From an uncultured Pseudomonadota bacterium (GTDB lineage: Bacteria > Myxococcota_A > UBA796 > UBA9615): a stretch of DNA of 14,327 nucleotides. Positions 1 through 6,656 of the stretch are shown piece after piece. A program made the translations under genes and the position numbers. The DNA is taken from contig CALCXL010000378.1 of assembly GCA_937907595.1 (NCBI GenBank), forward strand, positions 1 through 14,327, written 5' to 3'. Below the pieces are notes generated by a model. That model made no database searches. It was not told the origin of the DNA and worked only from the letters and a program-made list of their open reading frames with translations. Position 1 is the stretch's first letter. Every line of letters starts with the position of its first letter.

Positions 1-1
1 G

Positions 2-460
2 GAGTGGACCGGCGGCTCGATCACCGGCGCCCTGGGCGACGGCGCCACGGTCTCCGCCGGCACCGGCGACTTCGACGGCCTTGTCATCGCCTCGCCGGGC
101 GGCGCGGGCTACTCGGTCTCCGGAGGCGGCCTGCTCATCGCCGGCGGCTCGGTCACCGGGGCCGGCACCGACGGCGTGCTCGCCGAGGGTGGCGTCCTGA
201 CCGCCTTCGGCCTGACCGTGGAGTCCTCCACCGGCGACGGGGTGCTGCTGCAGGGCGTGGCCGTGGCCTCGGTCCTGGACGCCACGCTGTCGGACAACGG
301 CGGCTTTGGCCTGACCTGCGACGGCGGCCTGGCCGATCCCCTCGTGTCGACCGTCGCCCTGAGCGCCTGCGAGGCGGAGGTCGACGGCAACGTGGAGGGC
401 GAGTTCGACCTGGTCAACGGCTGCGAGCTGTCGGCCGCCTGCGTGGCCCTGCTCCCCTGA
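2..460 (+). CDS. C-terminal fragment of a right-handed beta-helix-like surface/secreted protein (5' end outside window)
   Basis: Open from the window edge to a TGA at 458-460, giving about 152 visible residues. The sequence is almost entirely Gly, Ala, Ser, Thr, Val, Leu and Asp, in short alternating hydrophobic/polar strands with recurring G-G-x-[LV] and GxGxDGV units. Examples are GGGLLIAGGSVTGAGTDGVL followed by GGVLTAFGLTVESSTGDGVL. This is the look of a parallel beta-helix (pectate-lyase-like) region, where each rung is about 20-25 residues. Two cysteine-containing segments near the C-terminus (LTCDGG, ALSACEAEVDG) resemble the loops that close such helices in Myxococcota surface proteins. 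No enzymatic residue pattern can be called, and the N-terminal signal and anchor are not visible. The fold is inferred from the repeat texture; the specific role is unknown. An internal GTG at 176 in the same frame is not a likely start, because the repeat pattern continues unbroken upstream of it. Confidence 0.72.
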   Translation, partial: EWTGGSITGALGDGATVSAGTGDFDGLVIASPGGAGYSVSGGGLLIAGGSVTGAGTDGVLAEGGVLTAFGLTVESSTGDGVLLQGVAVASVLDATLSDNGGFGLTCDGGLADPLVSTVALSACEAEVDGNVEGEFDLVNGCELSAACVALLP

Positions 461-532
461 TCGACCGGCCCGGCCGCCTGCGGGCCAGGGGGGCGAGCAG
501 GTAGGATCGGATCCGGCAGCCCCGCGGGGGCG

Positions 533-537
533 GGAGG
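533..537 (+). promoter_or_regulatory. Shine-Dalgarno site of the pilT-like gene
   Basis: GGAGG lies 5 nt before the ATG at 543 and decides that start. A TANNNT-like hexamer, TAGGAT at 502-507, lies about 35 nt upstream of the ATG and could be the -10 of this gene's promoter, but no convincing -35 accompanies it. This gene has a clear SD, unlike several neighbours. Confidence 0.7.
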
Positions 538-542
538 CGACG

Positions 543-2171
543 ATGGCCAGACTGGACTACATCCTGCGCCTGATGGCGTCCGAGGCCGCCGACGGCATGG
601 ATCTGGTGGTGGGCAAGCCCCCCGCCCTGGTCTTCGGCCGCACCAGCCGGCACCTGGGCATCCCGCCCTTCAGCGAGAAGCAGCTGCGCGAGTTCGTCAT
701 CGAGATCGCCACGCCCCAGGACCTGGCGGCGCTGCACTCCGACGGCGCGGCGCTGCTGCACTACGAGTACCAGGGGCAGTTCTTCTCCTGCGCCCTCCGC
801 CAGACCGAAGCGGGCCTGAAGGCCGCCTTCCGGGCCCACGGCGCCGACCGAACCGACGAGAACCCCCTGCCCGTGGCCAACGCCGCCACGCCGGAGGTGG
901 ACGATCTGGCCTTCCTGGGGGAGGACGAGACCTTCCTGAGCCCCAGCGACGTCGCCCCGTCCTGGTCCATGGACTTCGAGGCCCAGGAGCACGTGCCCAA
1001 GGGCGGTCTGCGGCCCCGCGCCCAGATCACATACACCCGGTCGGAGGCGACGCAGCCCCCCATCTACGGGGAGAAGATCAGCCGCGAGGAGGTCAACGCC
1101 CTGTTGCGCTGGATGGTGGAACAGGACGCCACGGACCTGCACCTGACCCCCCGCTTCCCGCCCACCCTGCGCGTCGACAACCTGTTCCAGCCCAGCCAGG
1201 GCCGCGAACTGAGCCCCAAGGAGCTGCAGAAGGTCATCTATTCGATCCTCTCCGAGGAGGACAAGCGGCAGCTCGACAAGGAGCACTCCGTCGATCTGAG
1301 CTACCACGTCGAGGGGCTGGGTCGGTTCCGCGTCAACGTGTTCCGGCAGATGTACGGCGTGTCGGCGGCCATCCGCTACATCCGCTCCGCCATCGAGTCC
1401 CTGGAGGAGCTCAACCTGCCCTCGGAGCTGACCTGGCTGACCGGCCAGGAGAGCGGGCTGGTGCTGTTCACCGGGCCCACGGGATCGGGCAAGTCGACGA
1501 CCATGGCCGCGATCATCGAACAGATGAACAAGCACCGGCAGCTGCACATCCTGACCCTGGAAGCGCCGATCGAGTTCCTCTTCACCAACGACCGCAGCCT
1601 CATCCAGCAGCGGGAGGTCGGCACCCACACCCACTCCTTCAACCGCGGGCTCAAGGACGCGCTGCGGGAGAACCCCGACGTCATCGTGGTGGGCGAGCTG
1701 CGGGACCTGGAGACCGTGCAGATGGCCCTGTCGGCGTCGGAGACCGGGCACCTGATCCTGGCGACGCTGCACGCGAACAGCTCCACCAACGCCATCTCGC
1801 GGTTGATCGACGTCTTCCCCGACAACCAGAAGGCGGGCGCCCGCACCATGGTCTCCGACGTGCTCCGCGCGGTGGTCAACCTGCGCCTGCTGCGGCACAA
1901 GTCGGGCCGCGGCCTCGTGCCGACGGTGGAGTTCCTGAAGAACAACGCCGCCGTCTCCACCCTCATCCGCGAGAACAAGCTGCACCAGGTGCGGCAGGTG
2001 ATCACGACGGCGGGCGGGGAGGGGATGTGGCCCTTCGAGCGGCACCTGGTGGAGCTCTTCCGCCGCGCGGAGGTCAGCTACGAGACGGCCTACGCCTCCG
2101 CGCCGGACAAGAAGGTCTTCGAGCAGTTCGCGGCGTCGGGGCGGCCCAAGGAGCGGCGTCGGCGGAGCTGA
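543..2171 (+). CDS. PilT/PilU-like secretion ATPase with duplicated N-terminal domain
   Basis: A hexameric-type cytoplasmic ATPase of the type II/IV secretion superfamily, 542 aa against roughly 345-380 for ordinary PilT. Walker A is GPTGSGKST at 311-319, the Walker B region NPDVIVVGELRD at 377-388 and the His box TGHLILATLHANS from 401. The C-terminal end has STLIRENKLHQVRQVITT, a degenerate form of PilT's AIRNLIRE motif, which favours the retraction (PilT/PilU) branch over PilB. The PilB zinc-binding cysteine cluster is absent. The extra length is at the N-terminus: residues about 4-100 align by eye with residues about 182-285, so the PAS-like N-domain is present twice. They are joined by an acidic, low-complexity linker (about 105-178). 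The inferred role is pilus retraction or twitching/gliding accessory motor. No other pil gene is in view. The tail ends in a basic run (KERRRRS). The start is supported by a GGAGG site. Confidence 0.9.
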   Translation: MARLDYILRLMASEAADGMDLVVGKPPALVFGRTSRHLGIPPFSEKQLREFVIEIATPQDLAALHSDGAALLHYEYQGQFFSCALRQTEAGLKAAFRAHGADRTDENPLPVANAATPEVDDLAFLGEDETFLSPSDVAPSWSMDFEAQEHVPKGGLRPRAQITYTRSEATQPPIYGEKISREEVNALLRWMVEQDATDLHLTPRFPPTLRVDNLFQPSQGRELSPKELQKVIYSILSEEDKRQLDKEHSVDLSYHVEGLGRFRVNVFRQMYGVSAAIRYIRSAIESLEELNLPSELTWLTGQESGLVLFTGPTGSGKSTTMAAIIEQMNKHRQLHILTLEAPIEFLFTNDRSLIQQREVGTHTHSFNRGLKDALRENPDVIVVGELRDLETVQMALSASETGHLILATLHANSSTNAISRLIDVFPDNQKAGARTMVSDVLRAVVNLRLLRHKSGRGLVPTVEFLKNNAAVSTLIRENKLHQVRQVITTAGGEGMWPFERHLVELFRRAEVSYETAYASAPDKKVFEQFAASGRPKERRRRS

Positions 2172-3314
2172 TCAGCGCTGCCGCCGGATCTCCCAGACGT
2201 GGCTCCAGCCCTCGCTGGCCCGCTGCACCAGGATCGACCGGAACACCGGGTCCTGGCGGGGGGGCAGGGAGTCGGGCAGCGCCTCCAGGTCCACAGCCCG
2301 GTACCGAAAGACGCGGGTGTCCCCTTTCGGTCCCGGGGTCCAGGGCGCGTCGGCGGGCATTGGATCGTCTGCCTCCAGCACCACCAGGGCCCCGCCGCGC
2401 GCGATGTGGTCGTCGATCAGCGCCCCGTCCACCTCCGACGGCGCGCGCAGGAACCCCCCGCCCAGCGCCTCCGCTGGCGGCCCTTGATCCGGGGCGGTGC
2501 CCGGCCCCACGTCCAGCAGCACCGTGGTCGTGCGGTGCTGCCGATCGGCCTCCTGCACCTTGAAGGGCCCCAGGGGCACCGTGCCCGCCGTCGTCGGTCG
2601 GAAGCCGAAGTGCAGGGTGCGCTGCGCGTATTCCCGCCCGCCCTCGTCGCCGGTGGAGAAGGTCTCCCGGCGGGTCCGGGGCTCCAGCACGTTCGGCGGG
2701 AGCGGCCGCAGGGGCCGGAGCTCCAGGGGGTGCCGCTCGCCCATGAGGGGGCGGTTGAGGGACAGCGCCACCACGGTCAGGGTCACCGGATCGCCCACCG
2801 CGACGGCCCGGGGCGAGACCATGGCGATGGCGTCCTCCTCCTGCCGGCTGAGCACCCCGCCGGCCAGGTAGAAGGCCATGCGGTGGTCGTTGAGCAGGCT
2901 GGCCAGGTCGGGGTCGGCGCGCACCTGCTCGCGGGTGATCTGGTCGCTGGCCAGGGCCGCTTGCAGCCAGTGGATGGCGTGGTCGACGTCGCCCAGCGCC
3001 GCGTGGTGGCAGGCCAGGTTGTAGGCCGCCTGCCACAGCCCCGGATCGATGCCCAGGGCCAGCCGGCTCTGCACGCTCGCCTCCCGGTGCCGCCCCTGGG
3101 CGTGCAGCGCGCGGCCCAGCAGGGCGCGGGCCAGGGCGTCGTCGGGGTGCTGCTCGAGCCAGCCGCGCACGTCGACTTCGGCCCGCACGGCGCCGCCCTG
3201 CTCCAGGGCCTGCTGCGCGCCGTCCAGGGTCGCCGCGGGGTCGATCGGCTCGGGTTTGCAGGCCGGCAGCCACGCCAGCAGCAGGGCGCCGGCCAGGGCG
3301 ATGATCCCGCGCAT
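2172..3314 (-). other. Possible internally initiated lipoprotein (TPR plus BatD-like) in the same frame as pgeF
   Basis: If translation begins at the internal ATG at 3314, the product is a 380-aa lipoprotein. It has an n-region MR, a hydrophobic core GIIALAGALLLAWL, a lipobox LPAC with acylated Cys at position 19, and then KPEP. TPR-like repeats follow (ALARALLGRALHAQGRHREA; GLWQAAYNLACHHAALGDVD), then a beta-sandwich resembling BatD. The signal peptide is so complete that a separate protein is credible, but no stop codon separates it from PgeF and no SD is seen before the ATG. This is an alternative reading of the 3' part of the longer frame, not an extra locus. Confidence 0.5.
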
Positions 3315-3932
3315 GCGGCCCGAGCGGGCCCCGTCCCGGCGGTAGGACTCGTAGCGTCCGGGGTCGGAGACGGTGCAGCCGCCGACGTCCTCGATGTGTT
3401 CGTCCCGCAGCCCGGCCCGTCGCAGCAGGGCGCGGTTGACGCTGCGCAGGTCGACGTGCGGACGCCCCTGGGGGCCGGTCTGCAGGCGGAGGGCGCCTTC
3501 GTCCAGGCCCAGGGAGCGCAGGCCGGCCACCACCTCAGGGCCGACCTCGAAGGCGTCGCGGCTGATGCAGGGACCAATTGCCGCGCGCGCGCGTGAGGGG
3601 TCCACGCCCAGGGACGCGCCCACCCGCAGGGCGTGCCCCACGATGTCCTGGGCGGTGCCCCTCCACCCGGCGTGTACGGCGGCCACCGCGCCGGCCTCGG
3701 GGTCCCAGAGCAGGATGGGCACGCAGTCGGCCACCCGCACCGCCACGGCCAGCCCCGGGGTCGTCGTCCAGAGCCCGTCGCCCTCCAGGGGCCGGTCGCC
3801 AGGGCCCACCACCACCACGTCGGCGCCGTGCACCTGGGTGACGAAGCTGAGGGCGGGCGGGGACGGGCGCCCGCGCAGGGAGAAGCCGCAGGGGCCCAGG
3901 CGGGGGTCGTCGGCCCAGGTGGGGCGCTCCAT
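2172..3932 (-). CDS. pgeF: PgeF/YfiH (laccase-fold) fused in frame to a TPR/BatD-like lipoprotein
   Basis: One uninterrupted frame, 586 aa from the ATG at 3932. Residues 1-212 are PgeF/YfiH, a family with purine-nucleoside phosphorylase/deaminase-type activity and a role in peptidoglycan editing. The metal/active-site residues are visible: His35 in QVHG, Cys70 in VADCVP and His87 in HAGWRG, followed by AAIGPCISRDAFEVG and the family's C-terminal SYRRDGARSGRM. The part before QVHG is about 35 residues shorter than usual. Residues 207-225 (MRGIIALAGALLLAWLPAC) form a complete lipoprotein-type signal sequence ending at Cys225. Then come TPR-like helices (about 233-335) and a beta-rich domain (about 372-476, with RPTTAGTVPLGPFKV) resembling BatD Ig-like domains. 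Normal PgeF ends just where the signal peptide starts. The product is either a true fusion or two proteins, the second made by internal initiation at 3314. No good SD is visible. A GTG at 3950, with TACCCT 7 nt upstream, is an alternative start adding 6 residues. Confidence 0.85.
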   Translation of the reverse strand: MERPTWADDPRLGPCGFSLRGRPSPPALSFVTQVHGADVVVVGPGDRPLEGDGLWTTTPGLAVAVRVADCVPILLWDPEAGAVAAVHAGWRGTAQDIVGHALRVGASLGVDPSRARAAIGPCISRDAFEVGPEVVAGLRSLGLDEGALRLQTGPQGRPHVDLRSVNRALLRRAGLRDEHIEDVGGCTVSDPGRYESYRRDGARSGRMRGIIALAGALLLAWLPACKPEPIDPAATLDGAQQALEQGGAVRAEVDVRGWLEQHPDDALARALLGRALHAQGRHREASVQSRLALGIDPGLWQAAYNLACHHAALGDVDHAIHWLQAALASDQITREQVRADPDLASLLNDHRMAFYLAGGVLSRQEEDAIAMVSPRAVAVGDPVTLTVVALSLNRPLMGERHPLELRPLRPLPPNVLEPRTRRETFSTGDEGGREYAQRTLHFGFRPTTAGTVPLGPFKVQEADRQHRTTTVLLDVGPGTAPDQGPPAEALGGGFLRAPSEVDGALIDDHIARGGALVVLEADDPMPADAPWTPGPKGDTRVFRYRAVDLEALPDSLPPRQDPVFRSILVQRASEGWSHVWEIRRQR

Positions 3933-4206
3933 GTCCGGTGCTCGGCTCACGGGGCCCAGGGTAGACGCCGCGGCGACCCGACGGATCGGCCCCTGCGCCA
4001 CGGATCGGGCGAGGGGTCGCCCGTGCGCGATCGGCTCAGTCGGGCATAACCAGGGAGGAAGTAAAGGGAATTTGACCCGATCTTGCGAACCCGGTAGATT
4101 CCGCGGCGTCCCAGGCCAAGGGACCAAGAATTTCGACAGCACAGCCCCCGAGGGCTGAAGAACAGCGCGGGGCGAAGACAGCCCTCAACAAACGGAGACG
4201 TTCGAC
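3933..4206. other. Divergent intergenic region between pgeF and the lipoprotein pair
   Basis: 274 bp without a credible gene, visibly more A+T-rich at 4045-4100 than its surroundings. It holds the sigma70-like promoter at 4072-4100 for the rightward lipoprotein genes. It also holds TACCCT on the minus strand (3958-3963), a possible -10 for a leaderless GTG start of pgeF at 3950. The minus-strand frame of pgeF remains open to 4142, but the upstream residues have no PgeF similarity and overlap the opposite promoter. Confidence 0.6.
4072..4100 (+). promoter_or_regulatory. Sigma70-type promoter for the lipoprotein genes
   Basis: The -35 is TTGACC at 4072-4077 and the -10 is TAGATT at 4095-4100, with exactly 17 bp between them. 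An A/G-rich, relatively A+T-rich stretch (4048-4071) sits just upstream, where an UP element would be. This would start transcription near 4107 and leave a 5' leader of about 100 nt before the ATG at 4207. Confidence 0.7.
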
Positions 4207-5379
4207 ATGATCAAGAGCCTCTGGAGCCTGCTGCTCCTCCCCATCCTGGCCCTCTCCGTCGGTTGTCCGACGACGGGCGATGACGACGACTCCGGCGCCG
4301 GAGACGACGACGACGCCGCGGTGCCCGTCATCGTCACGTCGACGAGCCCCGCGCCCGACGACAACAACTTCTTCTTCGCGGCCAAGCCGTGGGCCCGCTT
4401 CGACCGCGCCCCCGACTCCGCCACGATGATGCTGCACGACGCGGCCGGCACGATGGTCGCCTCCACGGACACCGTGGACGGCACCCTCATGACGCTGGAT
4501 CCGGGCGCCCCCCTGACGCCCTCGGCGGCCTACACCCTCGACATCGAGTGGGCCCCCTGCGACGGCTGCCCCGTCAGCATCAGCTTCATGACGGGCCCCT
4601 ACGGCAACGACCTGGACGACGCCGAAGGCACGCTGGTCGGCGCCACGTACAACATCGACCTGGCCGGCGCCAACTTCGTCGAGCCTCCGGGCGTCGGCCC
4701 CATCCTGCAGAGCCAGATCGGCGACATCGCCATCCTCTTCTCGATGCTCGCGTCCTCGGACTTCACCCCCGCCGCTCAGCCCGGCCTGCAGATCATGGGC
4801 GCCCTGGGCGCCGTGGTGGACCCGGTCAACGGCCTGATCGAGCAGGAAGCCTGCACGGAGACGCTGGCCTTCACCGCCGGCGTCGACGGTGAGATCGGCA
4901 CGGCCGACGACACCCCGGCCTCCTGGGTCAACCCCGACATGGAGCTCGGCCCCACCAACCTGGACATCAGCGTTCAGGGCATCACGGCCACCATCCAGGA
5001 CCTGGTCATCACGGGCACCTTCCACCCCGATGGAGACGACATGCAGGGCGGCACGTTCGCCGGCAGCGTCGACACGCGCCCCCTGGCGCCGGAGCTGGAC
5101 CCCGAGGGTGGCGAGGACGCCGTCTGCAACCTGGTCGAAGAGACCATCGGGATCGAGTGCGAGCCCTGCCAGGACGACGGCTCCGAGCCCTTCTGCCTGA
5201 GCGTGCTGGCCACCGACATCGTCGCCACCAAGGTGGACGGCCTGGCGCTCGTGGGCATGACCTGCGAGACCATCATCGACATGTTCGTGGCCGACGCCAC
5301 GGTCTGCGCCGATGAGGCTGCCGCCTACGACGAGGACACCAACGGTGTCTACGAGCTCTGCGGGGACTACACCCCCTAA
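4207..5379 (+). CDS. Asp-tethered lipoprotein with Ig-like domain, paralogue A
   Basis: 390 aa. A signal peptide (MIKSLWSLLLLPILALSVGC) places the lipidated Cys at position 20. It is followed by a flexible poly-Asp tether (GDDDDSGAGDDDD, residues 24-36) of the kind common on Myxococcota surface lipoproteins. Residues about 40-130 look like a bacterial Ig-like (Big_5/SbsA-type) domain, ending ...LTPSAAYTLDIEWAPC. The rest is shared with the next gene: DLAGANFVEPPG (151-162), AQPGLQIMGALG (190-201), EACTETL (215-221), DGEIGTADDTPA (228-239) and a cysteine-rich C-terminal part (Cys 307, 318, 321, 330, 353, 367, 385). It ends with an EF-hand-like DEDTNG (375-380). No enzymatic motif was recognised; the location is inferred to be outer membrane or cell surface. 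The start is supported by GGAGA 8 nt upstream and the promoter at 4072-4100. Confidence 0.85.
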   Translation: MIKSLWSLLLLPILALSVGCPTTGDDDDSGAGDDDDAAVPVIVTSTSPAPDDNNFFFAAKPWARFDRAPDSATMMLHDAAGTMVASTDTVDGTLMTLDPGAPLTPSAAYTLDIEWAPCDGCPVSISFMTGPYGNDLDDAEGTLVGATYNIDLAGANFVEPPGVGPILQSQIGDIAILFSMLASSDFTPAAQPGLQIMGALGAVVDPVNGLIEQEACTETLAFTAGVDGEIGTADDTPASWVNPDMELGPTNLDISVQGITATIQDLVITGTFHPDGDDMQGGTFAGSVDTRPLAPELDPEGGEDAVCNLVEETIGIECEPCQDDGSEPFCLSVLATDIVATKVDGLALVGMTCETIIDMFVADATVCADEAAAYDEDTNGVYELCGDYTP

Positions 5380-5492
5380 GACCTCGTATCCCGGATACGT
5401 ACGCGGCGGGCGTCGGGGGCAACTCCGGCGCCCGTCGCCGTTCTGGCAGGTTCCTGTGGTGCGCGCCGCGGGCCTGGGGTAGATCGGCGGAC
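5380..5492 (+). other. Spacer between the two lipoprotein paralogues
   Basis: 113 bp carrying two inverted repeats: CGTATC-CCG-GATACG at 5385-5399, and a long G+C-rich hairpin at 5403-5438. TAGATC (5480-5485) lies 7 nt before the second gene's ATG and may be a weak -10. No clear SD is seen before 5493 beyond GGCGGA. Confidence 0.5.
5403..5438 (+). terminator. Strong hairpin, probable terminator or attenuator after paralogue A
   Basis: The arms 5403-5417 and 5424-5438 pair over 15 bp with three G-U wobbles and a 6-nt loop. The following CGTTCT is only a weak U-tract, so termination may be partial, letting some transcripts run into the second lipoprotein gene. A smaller perfect 6-bp hairpin (5385-5399) lies immediately upstream. 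Confidence 0.55.
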
Positions 5493-6638
5493 ATGAAGCG
5501 CACGTTCTTCCTGCCCCTGGCGGCTCTGTCCGCCCTCCTGGTCACCGCCTGCGGGCCCGACGCGTTGACGCCGTCGGGCGACGACGACGACACCGTGAGC
5601 AACGACGGGGTGGCGCTGTTCTCCACCAACCCGTCGGTCGATCAAAGCGACTTCTTCTTCCGGTCCGACCTGGAGATCGAGTTCACGGCGGCGCCGGAAA
5701 GCGGCTTCTTGATCCTGGCCGACGCCGCGGGGAACGACGTGCCCGGGGACACCTCCTGGAACCCCGGCGGCACCAAGCTGAGCTTCAACCCGACGGCTGA
5801 GCTGGAGCCGTCGACGGCCTACACCGCGACCATCACCTGGGCCCCCACCGACTTCGAGCCCTTCGTGCTCGCGTTCCAGACCGGCCTGTACGGCGAGGTC
5901 CTGGGGGATCCGTCGGCCCTGGTCGGTGAGGTCTACAGCCTGGACCTGGCGGGCGCGACGTTCGTGGAGCCCCCGGGCCTGGGCGGCGTGCTCGGCGGCC
6001 TCATCGAGGACGTTGGCGTGCTCTTCACCCTCCTGCCCGAGTCGGACTTCGCGGTGGGCGCGCAGCCGGGCCTGCAGATGATGGGCGCGCTGGGCGTCGG
6101 CGCGGGGCAGGACATGACCCAGGACGCCTGCACGGAGACGCTGGACTGGACGGCGGGCGAGGACGGGATCATCGGCACCGCAGACGACACGCCGGCCGGC
6201 TTCGACGACCCCTTCCTGCGGCTGGGCCCCGCGGACCTCAACCTGACGATCAGCGGCGTCTCGGCGCGGCTGAAGGACGTCAACCTGGTGGGCGTCTGGC
6301 ACCCCGATCGCAGCGACTTTCGCGGCGGCGAGTTCGAGGCCCTCATCGACACCCGCGGCCTGGACAACCTCGTCGAGGAGGGCGCGGCCGAGGGCACGAT
6401 CTGCGACCTGGCGTCGGACACCCTGGACGTGGACTGCCAGGAGTGCGGCGCGCCCAACCCCGGCGTGTTCTGCCTGTTCGGGCGGGCGGTGGACGTGACC
6501 GCCGAGCGGATCGACGGTCTGGCCCTGGAGGTCATCGGTTGCCAGGACATCCTGGACCGCTTCAACGCCGGCACCTGCCCCATCGAGGAGATCAGCTCCC
6601 TGGACCCCGACGGCGACGGCACGCCCACCTGCCCCTGA
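5493..6638 (+). CDS. Asp-tethered lipoprotein with Ig-like domain, paralogue B
   Basis: 381 aa, a full-length paralogue of the preceding gene. The signal peptide (MKRTFFLPLAALSALLVTAC) has Cys20 as the lipid site, as in paralogue A. A shorter acidic tether (GDDDD, 29-33) and an Ig-like domain follow. The matching blocks keep almost identical numbering: DLAGATFVEPPG (151-162), AQPGLQMMGALG (190-201), DACTETL (211-217), DGIIGTADDTPA (224-235), then CQEC (315-318), FCLF (326-329), IDGLALE (340-346) and GCQDILDRF (349-357). It ends with DPDGDGTPTC, whose DPDGDG (371-376) resembles a thrombospondin-type-3/EF-hand calcium loop. It lacks paralogue A's CDGC pair (118-121). The function is unrecognised; conserved cysteines suggest disulfides in the mature exported protein. 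It converges on rluD with only 18 bp between the stop codons. Confidence 0.85.
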   Translation: MKRTFFLPLAALSALLVTACGPDALTPSGDDDDTVSNDGVALFSTNPSVDQSDFFFRSDLEIEFTAAPESGFLILADAAGNDVPGDTSWNPGGTKLSFNPTAELEPSTAYTATITWAPTDFEPFVLAFQTGLYGEVLGDPSALVGEVYSLDLAGATFVEPPGLGGVLGGLIEDVGVLFTLLPESDFAVGAQPGLQMMGALGVGAGQDMTQDACTETLDWTAGEDGIIGTADDTPAGFDDPFLRLGPADLNLTISGVSARLKDVNLVGVWHPDRSDFRGGEFEALIDTRGLDNLVEEGAAEGTICDLASDTLDVDCQECGAPNPGVFCLFGRAVDVTAERIDGLALEVIGCQDILDRFNAGTCPIEEISSLDPDGDGTPTCP

Positions 6639-6656
6639 GCGGCTCGGGGGGGGCGC

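Noticed and set aside
414..2045. A 543-codon open frame on the minus strand opposite the pilT-like gene
   Set aside because: It is antisense to a protein with complete catalytic motifs, and its translation is low-complexity (Gly, Arg, Val, Gln) with no domain. Long antisense frames are expected at this G+C.
4024..4142. N-terminal extension of pgeF to an ATG at 4142
   Set aside because: The extra residues have no PgeF similarity and overlap the divergent promoter at 4072-4100.
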